Assembly: GCA_021030915.1 (NCBI GenBank)
Contig: JAGEMR010000081.1
Span: 1 to 64,000 of the forward strand
Length of the DNA: 64,000 nt
Direction: 5' to 3'
From: Astrothelium macrocarpum
Lineage: Eukaryota; Ascomycota; Dothideomycetes; Trypetheliales; Trypetheliaceae
The notes beneath the pieces were generated by a model. The model was not told the origin of the DNA, did no database searches, and worked only from the letters and a program-made list of their open reading frames with translations. The position numbers and the translations under genes are program-made. Shown here piece after piece: positions 11,757-22,437 of this stretch. Position 1 is the stretch's first letter. Each line of letters opens with the position of its first letter.

Positions 11757-13922
11757 ATGACTAAGACTGCTAATGAAGCTAATAGATACGTCTACTCTGC
11801 GCTACATGGCGACTCTACGATTAGGGTGATTTTGCTCCAACCAGCGCAGGACTTCTCCGATGCTTTGGAATGCGATATCGTGCATGCAGAGCTTCCAAAT
11901 GCCTCGACCTATGAATCACTTCCTCAACAGCGATACGAAGCCGTCTCGTATACCTGGGGCGCTCCAGATCTCTCGCACCAAGTTCACTGTGACGGAAACT
12001 CTACCTTGTCCGTCACATCCAATGTCTCTACACTGCTTCGGTACTTTCGAAAGCCGTACAAAGCACGCAGCTTATGGATAGATAGTCTATGCATCAACCA
12101 ACAAGATGATACAGAGAAAAGCAAACAAGTTTCGTTGATGGGGGATATCTACGGAAGAGCGGAAAAAGTACAAATTTGGCTTGGGGAGGAGGAAGCAGAA
12201 GATCCGAGACTCTTCAGCCTTTTACATGTCATTGGAAAACGAACCAGATTGACCGGTTCCACTCTTCAAAAATTATTACAAGAGCACTTTGGGGACCAGT
12301 CCATGGAACCTGTTGTGCATTTCTTCAAAAGACCGTGGTTTCTCAGAAGATGGATTATACAAGAAGTTATCAGGAGCGAACGAGCCAGGATACGATGTGG
12401 AACCCTAAATTTGGACTGGTCCACATTTGCCAACGCCGTCAATTTACTCGGGCGAGTATCGAGTGAGGAGTCGGGAGGCTCTGGTGACAATCATCCTCTG
12501 TTGGATACCGCTGGATTTCTGTCAGCTTACGCAATATGTTATTGGGACCCTGAGCAATGTGAAGCATTACAGCTTTTGATAGATTTCAGGGCAAGCGATT
12601 GTATCGATGAAAGGGACAGATTGTTCGCTCTGTACGGTTTGACGAGCATGAGCGACTCCATCAAACAAGCATCCGGACCTAGTCTTCTGGATTCATTCGC
12701 ACCTAATTACACGTCTTCAACACAAGAGTCCTATACAAGATTCGCTGCAGCGTATTCCATGACAACGCTTCAGCACTATGACTCTCTCTTTCTCTTAGCT
12801 TGTACCTTCAAGCATAATCCAGAAATGATAACTTGGCCATCGTGGGTACCTGATTGGTCTGCTGTCCCAGACGAGGTACTCTTGACAAAATGGGACGAGA
12901 GGAGTAAAGATGTGCTTTTTTACCAATTCAATGTGGTTCCTATTGGACCTGTTTCTGGGCTACAAGTATCATACAAGGAACCGGATGCTGACAACAGCCC
13001 AGAGGTTGGTTCTGCTTTTGCCTCTTACGGCATCCGAAACATTCGAATTGCAGAAATCATCTGGATTGGAGACGCGATACATGCAGACTTTTCGGATCGC
13101 CACGTCATCCAAGTGATAATATCATGGCTTGAGCCCGTAATAAACATGATATACACGCATGTTGATGAGATAGATCCCGACAGTTGGATCGCAAAACGAC
13201 TTCTCTCAAAGAAGAAAAAGTTAAAACCTTGGGTTGAGAGCGCTGAGTTTGGCATATTATACCAAATCCTTGACTTTCTCTACTGCCACGGAGACACTCG
13301 TCGCGTTAGAATATTTGAAAAGGGTACCGCATTGAAGCTTTTGAGACTGGGCTTTAAGTTACAAAGTCCACGGAACGTCCATCTCTTGTCTGTTATCCGA
13401 CATTATGACAAAGGCTACTCGCCGTCTGAGGATCCGTTCAGTGAGCAGCTTGACACTGATTTTGATGACCACGTTCGGGAATATTGCGAAGCAGTCCGGG
13501 TTCAGATGACTTCTCGTTCTCTCTGCGTATGCCCAACAAACTTGGTAGTAGGTGCACCCAACGCCCGAGTCGGGGATCAAGTTTTACACATCAGTTCGAA
13601 CACCTCTGAACCGTATTTCACGACACTCACCTTGGCCTTCATGCTCCGGCACGTAGACGAAACCGATCTCTTAGGCTCTTGCACACCGAAGGGCAATCGG
13701 CACAATAGAAATGCCCTCGAAATTACTAAAAAAGAACATATCTACCGCCTTGTGGGTCAATGTTACATAAGCCCAATGCTACACTTCCGCAACGAGAGAT
13801 TTGGGTTGTGGGCTAGCAATCGCGCTGGTAGATTGAGCTTTGATCTATTCTACAACTCCTTGAACCAAAATGGGTCGAAGGTAGAAGGATTCCAAGCTTT
13901 AGAGAGATTCACTATTATATGA
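11757..13922 (+). CDS. HET-domain protein (heterokaryon incompatibility type)
   Basis: A single-exon protein of 721 residues. The HET domain (about residues 60-215) carries the family signatures YEAVSYTWG, SLWIDSLCINQQDD and VQIWLGEEEAE, followed by FKRPWFLRRWIIQEV. Further features common in these proteins are DFRASDCIDERDRLFALYGL (about 280-300), TWPSWVPDWS (about 360) and a C-terminal YRLVGQCYISPM block. HET proteins act in the cytoplasm as effectors of non-self recognition cell death, often paired with NLR/STAND sensors; two NACHT genes lie 20-29 kb downstream. The frame is intact from the first ATG. It lies 312 bp from the right end of the RIP-degraded transposon yet shows no nonsense codon. 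The family is certain; the specific recognition role is inferred. Confidence 0.9.
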   Translation: MTKTANEANRYVYSALHGDSTIRVILLQPAQDFSDALECDIVHAELPNASTYESLPQQRYEAVSYTWGAPDLSHQVHCDGNSTLSVTSNVSTLLRYFRKPYKARSLWIDSLCINQQDDTEKSKQVSLMGDIYGRAEKVQIWLGEEEAEDPRLFSLLHVIGKRTRLTGSTLQKLLQEHFGDQSMEPVVHFFKRPWFLRRWIIQEVIRSERARIRCGTLNLDWSTFANAVNLLGRVSSEESGGSGDNHPLLDTAGFLSAYAICYWDPEQCEALQLLIDFRASDCIDERDRLFALYGLTSMSDSIKQASGPSLLDSFAPNYTSSTQESYTRFAAAYSMTTLQHYDSLFLLACTFKHNPEMITWPSWVPDWSAVPDEVLLTKWDERSKDVLFYQFNVVPIGPVSGLQVSYKEPDADNSPEVGSAFASYGIRNIRIAEIIWIGDAIHADFSDRHVIQVIISWLEPVINMIYTHVDEIDPDSWIAKRLLSKKKKLKPWVESAEFGILYQILDFLYCHGDTRRVRIFEKGTALKLLRLGFKLQSPRNVHLLSVIRHYDKGYSPSEDPFSEQLDTDFDDHVREYCEAVRVQMTSRSLCVCPTNLVVGAPNARVGDQVLHISSNTSEPYFTTLTLAFMLRHVDETDLLGSCTPKGNRHNRNALEITKKEHIYRLVGQCYISPMLHFRNERFGLWASNRAGRLSFDLFYNSLNQNGSKVEGFQALERFTII

Positions 13923-14853
13923 AAGCCATGCGATTAGTAGCCGAGGGTTCCTTTTCTCTTTTCACATAATGAATTTGTTTTGCACCTTGAGAAAACTCTA
14001 CCTCGACTCCAAATTCGGAGGTCTTGCCAAGATTGTACGGATACTTGGACTATCTATATCATGATGGTTCCATGCTATATGTCTGCAAACCTGCCTAGCT
14101 TTCATAACGGCTTCGTAAGGCATGAGCTTGGTTTTGCCCAGAATCTACGGCATATACGACCATTGCATTGTGGAACAGCAATCCGGGCGAGGCAACAAAG
14201 GATATGGGATTCTGTCTAGAGGACCTGTTCCATGTCGATCTTGGCTTCTAGTCCGGCCTTCTGAAATGGTGTCACTTGCGAAATCGTCGTAATCAGCCCT
14301 GCGGATACCTCCGTTACTGAGAGCTCGTCTCCCGTCGGTAAACGTGATAGTCTCCCCTCAAGCCGTAAGACGGGGCTCAATCGTGATCATGACCTCCATG
14401 TAAGTGAAATTGTCAGAGAAAATTGGGGACACATGTCATGAACATTGAAAGCTGTGTATCGTGAAAGGAGCATAGGCAAGAGTCAGATTTTGATGAGAAC
14501 GCAATTGCTAATTTGACATTGTAAACGAACTCAGGAATGCCCTCTTTTTAGAAATTCAGGGAAATGAATGCATCTGGAAGCACACCTTCATGCAAATATG
14601 TAGTAACGTCACATTGGGAGGTTTCTCTTATCTTCATTCAAAACCGAGTGGATTTATGCAAGTGAGTTGATGTATCGGCACGCAAGAGCATCAAGTGATG
14701 CACCTCTTCCCATGACTTCCCCGGCGTCAAGAGTTCTGGCAAATAATCCTGCAATGGACCGGTAGAGCTATAGCCAAAGTGTTTGAACGTGTTCAGTCTG
14801 GCAAACAGGGCAACAATCATTTATTTATTCGGCATTTTTATTATGGCATTTAT
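13923..14853. other. intergenic, no supported gene
   Basis: The region between two convergent genes. Open frames at 13980-14219 and 14638-14820 (minus) have no motifs. It probably holds the 3' untranslated regions of both genes. Confidence 0.4.
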
Positions 14854-15816
14854 CTAACTGTAGTATTTCCATGAGCTCAACCCGTCAACTATTTCATCCA
14901 CCAGCCGTTCAGTCATCTTCAATCCAGGGTCATGATCTGGATTTACCTCGGCAACACTAAGCGCCACAGCCTTCTCGCTTTTCAAGAAAATCTTGACTGC
15001 GGTCATGGCCTCCTCGAACCCAAGTCCTGTCCAATTCGGCACATTGCACAGCGGGAACTGTCCAGGGTCGATAACGTCGACGTCTAGATGGACCACTATA
15101 TAATCGACACGCGCTTCCAGCCAGTGCAACGCCGTCTGAGCGCTCTCTATAGGCGACCGCTGCACAGTGTCAGAGGTGACCACGCGGAAGTTCTGATCGA
15201 ACAGGTAGCCTAAGTGTTCTCGTTTGTTCGCCGGTGAATTTATATTGAGACCAAAGAGCACAATGTTGTTGCTATTGACGACTCCCGACCCATCAGGCCG
15301 GCAAAAGGTCTTCATGCTGTGTAGCGCCCCTTCACGCAACGTTAGGTGCGTGAGCGTCATTCCGGCGATATTTCCTGATGCGTTTGGCTCGGTGGGTGTA
15401 TATAGATCACAGTCAGCGTCTACATATAATATTCCCACCCGTTCAGAAGTTCCTTTCAAATTTCGCCAGTAAGCCGATAGGATTGCGGGACAATATAGAC
15501 ATTCACCGGCTAGGATTAGTTGAAAGGCCGATGGTTCTTGATTGTCCAAAGCTGCAGCGACTGTGTCATTGACTTGTTTGCAAGCTTCAACAGCGCGGAC
15601 TTCATTCCGAGCACCGTTAGGTCCTCGATTGGATGCGGTCCAAACGGCGGCAGAAGCATCTGAGAAGGCACTCGACTCCTTCACTTGATACCCAGCCGCT
15701 CTAAGTTTTGCGTGCAGACCCTTTGATTGGAAAGCAGCAGGAGCTCTCGACTTGCCTGCATAGATAGAGCCAACGTCCGATGGTACATTGATAATATTGA
15801 CGATTTTCGATACCAT
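14854..15816 (-). CDS. divergent arginase/agmatinase-family protein
   Basis: A single-exon protein of 320 residues with the overall ureohydrolase layout, normally a binuclear manganese enzyme cleaving guanidino compounds to urea and an amine. The last signature is intact (HLDVDVIDPGQFP, about residues 243-255), as is the late glutamate in AEVNPDHDPG. The two earlier metal motifs are altered: the usual GGDHS is LAGECLYC (about 102-109), with no histidine, and the usual DAHxD is DADCD (about 132-136). At least two metal-ligand histidines are therefore missing. Related divergent paralogues occur in ascomycetes, so this may be an enzyme with altered metal use or a non-catalytic homologue. The frame is open, the start (MVSKIVNIINVPSDVGSIYAG) fits the family N-terminus, and no intron is needed. 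Confidence 0.85.
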   Translation of the reverse strand: MVSKIVNIINVPSDVGSIYAGKSRAPAAFQSKGLHAKLRAAGYQVKESSAFSDASAAVWTASNRGPNGARNEVRAVEACKQVNDTVAAALDNQEPSAFQLILAGECLYCPAILSAYWRNLKGTSERVGILYVDADCDLYTPTEPNASGNIAGMTLTHLTLREGALHSMKTFCRPDGSGVVNSNNIVLFGLNINSPANKREHLGYLFDQNFRVVTSDTVQRSPIESAQTALHWLEARVDYIVVHLDVDVIDPGQFPLCNVPNWTGLGFEEAMTAVKIFLKSEKAVALSVAEVNPDHDPGLKMTERLVDEIVDGLSSWKYYS

Positions 15817-16640
15817 ATCGAGGGTATGGTGCGATCACAGTCGTAGTGGGTCAAAAAGTGTCTATGTAGTCTCCAAGCTTACTGTCAGCTCGAATTGGCA
15901 GTGTACCCCTTTAGGTGCCTCTCCACAGTGATGGAGTGGCTGTGAATCATCCGTTTCGCAATTGCTTTCGCGTATTTGCGATGCCTTACGAATGGCTGAG
16001 CAGACTGCTTTGTCTACCAGTGTGGTACGAGCTTCTTCTTAACTTATGTACGTGGGCATGGGTGATGGGAAAAAACCAATTTGTGCCACAGTCTAGACCG
16101 GTACATGTCGGTGGCTGAATGGAGGCCGCATTGGCAGAAAATGGCTGTGCATCAAGGATGACGTGGTGGTACTCATGCTACCCGCCTTGCTTGCCTTGTT
16201 CAGATTGGCGAGAATTGGGTGATTGGACAGAAACTTGGTGATACTGGAGCTGTCTCGAGATCTAATAGAAGCCCAGTAAAGCCGAATCGCACGTGAAGCC
16301 ACGCCGCCTGCTGTTTCTCCTCGATTGGTTAATCCGGTTGTGCTGCAGCTTCCTCTTGATCGCTGACGAGCTCCCGCTCCGACAGCAGAAACAAGCTTTC
16401 CAATTTGTTTCCCCTCGTCCATCGTAAGCCACAGCTCCTGCTCCACACCTCTCCTTCTCTTCCGCCATTGGAGCTATCCAAACTTTCACCGACTTTCCTT
16501 GATCTCTTTTTCGGATTTTTTCCAGCGCTTCAGGTATCTTGTTTAATTTTGCAAGCCCGGTACACCTTTGATTGGGTGCACCTCATCCTATATGTCAGCA
16601 CCCTAAACAAAGCCTCTCCTCTTCTACACGCTCTCCCACA
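15817..16640. promoter_or_regulatory. shared 5' region of arginase-like and tricalbin genes
   Basis: The two flanking genes diverge from this 824-bp interval. Minus-strand open frames at 16093-16489 lack motifs and overlap the tricalbin leader. The last 200 bp before 16641 are C/T-rich on the plus strand, as often seen upstream of fungal start sites. No specific operator is evident. Confidence 0.4.
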
Positions 16641-19600
16641 ATGTTGCACGGCCTTGGAGGCCGGGCTTCGGAGCTCAAGCAGCAGGGCGCTGTGCAAGCT
16701 GCTCAAGACCCGAATAGCAAAGTCCAAGCTGAAGACGCGGAGAAGACATTGGTGGACGAGGCTCACAAGAGCGGAGTTGCCGCCTATCATTTCGACCCCA
16801 ATGCTACCGCTGAAGAGAAGGCTGCTGCTGCCAAAGCCGTATGTGGAAGGACAATCATTTGATTATATTGGAAATTGCATAATTGACAATGATTTGGGTA
16901 GCATATTCCCCCGGGCTTCCATCATGAACGCAAACCCAAAGTCTCGGTCTTAGTCTCAGACACGGTAGGAACCAGTCATAGTAATGCAAAACTTTGTTCT
17001 AATTTCTTGCTGCGCAGGACGATCCATCGGCTGAGAAATATGATATGCCCTCCCCCTCAAAAGAAGGTGCCCTCCCACCTCCCGGTTCTGCGAGCACGAC
17101 AGACGGTAAAGTTCCCAATGGTCACATTGAAGAAGATGAACGATGGGCACGAGATCGAGTAGGTTGGGCGCCTCGATTCGGCCATCCACAAGATGAGGAC
17201 GAAACAAACATGCTTGAGCACCAGACTTGGCTAGAAGAGAAATTGCAAGACAAATTCTATGGAGGTGTGTGAAAAAATAAAATCTGATCTGTACGTCCAA
17301 TACAAAAGCTAAACCCAATAATAGACTGGTATCACAACGCGGCTGTCATAATTTTCTCCTGTCTTGCCTCATGGGTTGTTGCTATCCTGGGTGGTGGCCT
17401 CGGCTGGGTGTTGATCGTTATTGCCTTTTGTGCTACCTACTATCGGACCTCAATACGGCGTATACGCCGAAATTTCCGGGATGACATCAAACGCGAAATG
17501 GCAAAGACGAAGCTCGAGACTGATCACGAAAGTTTGGAGTGGATAAATAGTTTCTTGGTCAAATTCTGGCCAATCTACGCTCCGGTGCTGTGCGATACGA
17601 TCATTGCATCTGTGGACCAAGTTCTCTCGACAGCGACGCCTCCTTTTCTTGATAGTCTACGTCTCAAGACTTTTGTGCTTGGAACCAAACCTCCTCGATT
17701 GGAGCATGTCAAGACATACCCTAAAGCCGAAGATGACACAGTTCTGATGGACTGGCAATTCAGCTTCACTCCCAACGACGTCGCGGATCTGACATCGCGT
17801 CAAATCAAGAATAAAATCAACCCCAAGGTTGTTCTTGAGATTCGCATCGGCAAAGGCCCGCTTAGCAAAGGATTGGATGTCATTGTGGAAGACATGGCTT
17901 GTACCGGACTGATGCGTGTAAAAGTCAAGCTACAGATTCCTTTTCCACATATTGAAAAGGTTGAAATCTGCTTCCTCGGACGTCCAACCTTGGATTACGT
18001 TTGTAAACCCTTGGGAGGTGATACGTTTGGCTTTGATATCAATTTTATTCCTGGTCTTGAAAAGTTCATCATGGAGCAAATTCATTCTAACCTGGGGCCG
18101 ATGATGTACGATCCCAACGTGTTTCCCATTGAAATCGCCAAGATGCTTGCAGGCAACCCTATTGATGAAGCAGTCGGTGTTTTGCAAATCAATTTCCATG
18201 GTGCACAAGGACTCAAGAATCCCGACAAATTCTCCGGGACGCCTGATCCATACGCCGTTGTCTCTGTCAACCAGCGTGGAGAGCTTGCCCGTACCAAAAC
18301 TGTGCATCAAAGCGCTAGCCCGCGATGGAACGAAACTATCAACGTCATCATCACGAATCTCAAAGATAACCTTACTATCCAAGTGTATGACTATAACGAA
18401 TATCGTAAGGACAAAGAATTGGGTGTCGCAACTTTCCCTCTCGAACATCTGGAGAATGGACAGACTGAATTCGACAACCAGCAGCTGGAGATAATGGTTG
18501 CTGGTCGGCCGCGCGGAGCCGTTCAAGCTGATCTCAAATTCTTTCCGGTACTTGAAGGCGAAAAACTGGAAAATGGCACCCATGCCCCTCCTCCTGAATC
18601 AAATACGGGTATTGCAAAATTCACTGTCGAGCAAGCAAAGGATCTTGACGGCACCAAATCATTGGTTGGACAGCTCTCGCCTTATGCCTTGTTGCTTTTA
18701 AACAACCAAGCAGTTCGCATCAGCAAGAAATTGAAGCGGACAAACAACCCCATCTTCCCAGATGCGAGCACGGAGATGCTCATTACTGATCGAAAGAGCG
18801 CTCGTCTTGGTCTCATACTAAAAGACGATAGGGAGATGTCTGCTGATCCAGTGCTTGGCAAATATCAGATCAAGCTTGATGATATGCTTGAGATGATGGC
18901 AAAAGGCCAAGAATGGTTCAATCTTATGGGAACAAAAACTGGGCGCGTCAAGATGTTGTGCACGTGGAAGCCAGTGGCCCTTACAGGCGCATCTTCCAGT
19001 TCAGGTGGATACGTCAAACCCATCGGTGTCATGAGACTACACTTTGCAAATGCAAGAGGGCTCCGTAATCTAGAAAAGATGGGTAAAAGCGATCCATATG
19101 TACATGTACTCCTCAATGGGACTGAAAAGGGAAGAACCGTGACCTTTCAGAACAATCTCAATCCTGACTGGGATGAAGTGATTTATGTGCCAGTACATAC
19201 TGCAAGAGAAAAACTCATACTCGAGGTCATGGATCAAGAAAACTTTCAGAAGGACCGAACTCTTGGGTCTCTTGAATTGCCACTTACAGAATTCATTCAT
19301 CAAGACGAAAGTACCGGCGAGTATCAGACCGTTGAGAATAAGCAAATCCGTTCAGAACAATTAAAGATGCGAAACCAGGCAAAGGGCATACTCAACTATT
19401 CTGCTAGCTTCTATCCAACCTTGAATGTTGTCGATCCAGAAGAGGAAGAAGAAGAGGAAAAGGTAAAACTCAGCATGGAAGAATCACGTCGCAGCCTCGA
19501 ATCTTCATACAAGCCGAAGAACAGTATGGATAGCACTACTCCTACAACCCCTACTCACACACCAAAGAAGAGTGTGGAAAGTGCAACGACTCCACTTAGC

Positions 19601-21788
19601 GTACCTCGTACTGGAGCATCAGCAGAGCGCGACCGTAGTGGAACAATCAGCTCTTTACGTAGTGATGCAACTCATCAAAGGACAGACAGTCAACAAGCCA
19701 TCGACGGCGTTGCAATACCGGAAAAGAAAGAACCTCCAAAGATTACAATCACTCCGGATGACTTGCCAAAATATGGTAATCCCCCTGTGCCTGATGCGTC
19801 TCGAAGATTGCTCACAAAGAGATTTGGTTGGTTTTCTTCGAACCAATATCTTTATCAAAAGCATCTTTATCCAACCCTAAATTACTAGCTAATCAAGCTT
19901 TCTAGAATCTGGTCTGATTGTGTTCAAGCTTATCGACGCTGAACTTGCGTGCACCGACTGCTATATAGAAGTCGTCATGGATGACATGCTTTTCCCTTCC
20001 TACGTTAGTCCGAAAGTTAAAAATCGACAAACAACTTTAAATGAGAGTAAGTTTCACTAGAAACAAAGTACTGTCAGGAGGCTTAAATTGATGATAGTCG
20101 GCGATGCAATGGTTCGAGAGATGGAATTTTCAAAGATCACTTTACGAATCACAGGCGAGTCTGACCAAAAAGGCGAGGGAAAAGAGAGCCGTGTCAAGAC
20201 CAAACTTGTTGGAAATACTGTCGAGATACTTCGGAGATGTTTGGTGAGTTCCCCATCCTACGACATGTTCCTAAAGCACCAGTCTAATGCCAAGTGCTTT
20301 CCATAGTATCATCCTACTCAACTCTCTCTCAAAGACAAAGACGGCCACGAATCCAAGGTTACTGTCATGTTAAAATATATTCCCGTACACATGCGACTTG
20401 ATCCCTCTGAATCGATTAATAACCAAGGCAGCCTACGTGTTGACGTTCTTGACGCTGCTGACCTTCCTGCTGCCGATCGAAACGGCAAATCCGATCCTTA
20501 TTGTAAGTTTATGCTTAACGGCAAAGAAGTCTTCAAGACTCAAGTTCAACAAAAAACACTTCATCCCGCCTGGAATGAATTCTTTGAAGTCAGCATCCGC
20601 AGTCGCACGGCAGCAAATTTCTCCGTCGACGTCTACGATTGGGACCGAGCTGCCAGCGACGACTTCCTTGGCCGCGCCGCCATCAATCTCGATGTCCTCG
20701 AACCCTTTGACAGCCAAGAGATGACGCTCAAGCTCGACGGCAAGAGCGGCGTTATCCGTCTCAAAATGCTCTTCAAACCCGACTACGTCACCCGCTCCCG
20801 CCAAGGCACCCACACTCTCTCCGGCACCTTTGCGCAGCCCGGCAAAGTCATCGGCGCCCCGGTCAAAGGCGCCGCCTTCGTCGGCAGCGGCGTCCTGCAC
20901 GGCGTCTCTCACATCGGCAAAGGCGCCACCGGGGTCTTCCGGCGTAAGACGCGCGGAGAATCCGACTTCGCTGACTCCCCCTCCTCCTCCTCCGCCGCAC
21001 CCCTCCCCCACCAACCACCCACCACCGACCACCCAATCCCCAACGGCATCACCCACCACCCCGACTCCCCCGCGGCCCACGCCGTCCCCACCCCAGCCAT
21101 CGCCCACAGCGATCGCACCACCTCCCCCGACACCGCTCGCCCCCCGCAAACACCCAACCTGCACTCGCGCTCGCGCTCCTACGGCGCCACCTCGCCCTCC
21201 TCCGGCGCCGGCGCCGCCGCAGACGCCGGCACGGCAACCATCACCCTGCTCTCCGCGGCGGGCTTCCCCGCGGGCTCGACGCTGCAGCTGCGGCTCAAGC
21301 TGGAAGGCACGCCGGCCGGCCGGGGCTCGCCGGCCGCGCGCGAGATCCTCAAGACGAAGCCCGTGAAAGCCGGCGACGGCTCCGCGCAGCTGGCCGATGA
21401 GACGACGAGCGTGCGGTGTGCGGCGGATGCACGGTTCCGCGTGATTGCGCTGGGCCACCATCGGTTGTCGTCGGATGAGGAGCTGGGCGATGCGGTGTTC
21501 TTCGTGGATGATTCTGCGACGGGCGGCGGGGAGCGCACCGTGCAGTTGAGTGCGGTGGGGAGGAGTGTGGTGTTGCGGAGTTCGTTTGCGGCGGCGCCGG
21601 CGGCGGAGAGGGATGGCGTGGGTGCTGGTGGTGGGAGTACCGGGAGAGCGAGCAGTAGTGGGGGTGGTGGGGATAGGAGGAGTTTTGTGGGAGGGACGCC
21701 GCCGAGGAAGGAGGGGTTGATGGGGAGGTTTGGGACGAAGAGGGAGAAGGAGGGGAGGGCGAGTAGGGAGGTGACGCCGGGGGCTTAG
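16641..21788 (+). CDS. tricalbin-like ER-plasma membrane tether (SMP and multiple C2 domains)
   Basis: Exons 16641-16838, 17018-17264, 17325-19775, 19906-20046, 20098-20243 and 20307-21788 give 1554 residues with all splice phases closing. Domain order: an acidic N-terminus; a hydrophobic hairpin at about residues 150-180 (AVIIFSCLASWVVAILGGGL then VLIVIAFCATYY); an SMP lipid-transfer domain at about 200-410 (from ESLEWINSFLVKFWPIY); then C2 domains beginning near GVLQINFHGAQGL, GIAKFTVEQAKDL, GVMRLHFANARGL, SGLIVFKLIDAEL and GSLRVDVLDAADL. Several carry calcium-loop motifs (SDPYV, SDPYC). This matches yeast Tcb proteins and plant/animal extended synaptotagmins, which tether cortical ER to plasma membrane and move lipid. 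The last 330 residues are low-complexity Pro/Ser/Ala/Gly and come from markedly GC-rich DNA (20900-21780), unlike the rest of the gene. Which Tcb paralogue it is cannot be decided here. Confidence 0.92.
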
Positions 21789-22437
21789 AGCGTGGTGAAA
21801 TGGGGGTTTGAGAGGTTTTCAGACGTGTCTTTTGTTTTCCAAAACAACGGGTGGATGGATTGCGAGTGGGTGTTGTGCATGCTGGGCCAGCGAATACCAC
21901 TTGAAATTTTCTAATGGCGGTTGCTTCGAGAGTTTGTTGTAGTGTTAGATTTGCAGATTAGCCTGACATACCCTATAAGCAACGAATAACATCTTTGTAA
22001 TTGTCCCTTCTTTAACAGATATAGACAACCTGACTTGATTTGATGCCATAATAGCCTGAGTGATTGCCTATTTTGGCAGCAGGGACATATAATTTGGTGC
22101 ACGTTTTAATCGTTGGGTGATTGGCTGGCAACCAAAACCTCATCTAAAACAAGGCACAGAACAATCGCCAATTGAGGAATGAACAAAGTGAGCAAAGCGC
22201 AAAGCTTGTCTTACTCACATCCGGAACTCGGACGTTTCACAACGCCTACAGGCGGGGGAAGGAGTCGTTGTGGCACAGCTTTCCGGGTACGTGATCCAGA
22301 GAAGCTGCAGAATTCAGCTTCTTTAGTTACTTCAAACTTCAAACTTCAAACTTCAAACTTCAAAGGCCTTTATAGCTCTACACCTGAAAAGCCTCGTGGA
22401 CCTCTGCTGCAGCCTTTGACCGTAGCTACACATTACG
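21789..22437. other. intergenic; upstream region of P450
   Basis: The 3' region of the tricalbin, then the leader of the P450. Apart from the heptamer repeat at 22330-22364 nothing stands out. Confidence 0.5.
22330..22364 (+). repeat. five perfect CTTCAAA heptamers
   Basis: Five consecutive copies of the heptamer CTTCAAA, ending 73 bp before the P450 start codon. It may be a simple microsatellite or may influence the promoter or leader. Confidence 0.9.

Noticed and set aside
16093..16489. Minus-strand frames upstream of the tricalbin start
   Set aside because: No motif and biased composition; they overlap the likely leader/promoter of the tricalbin gene.
20433..21900. Long antisense open frames (342, 119 and 183 codons) opposite the tricalbin tail
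   Set aside because: They exist because the DNA is GC-rich and stop codons are rare; the translations are Ala/Gly/Arg or Pro/Ser-rich without motifs, and the sense strand is clearly coding.
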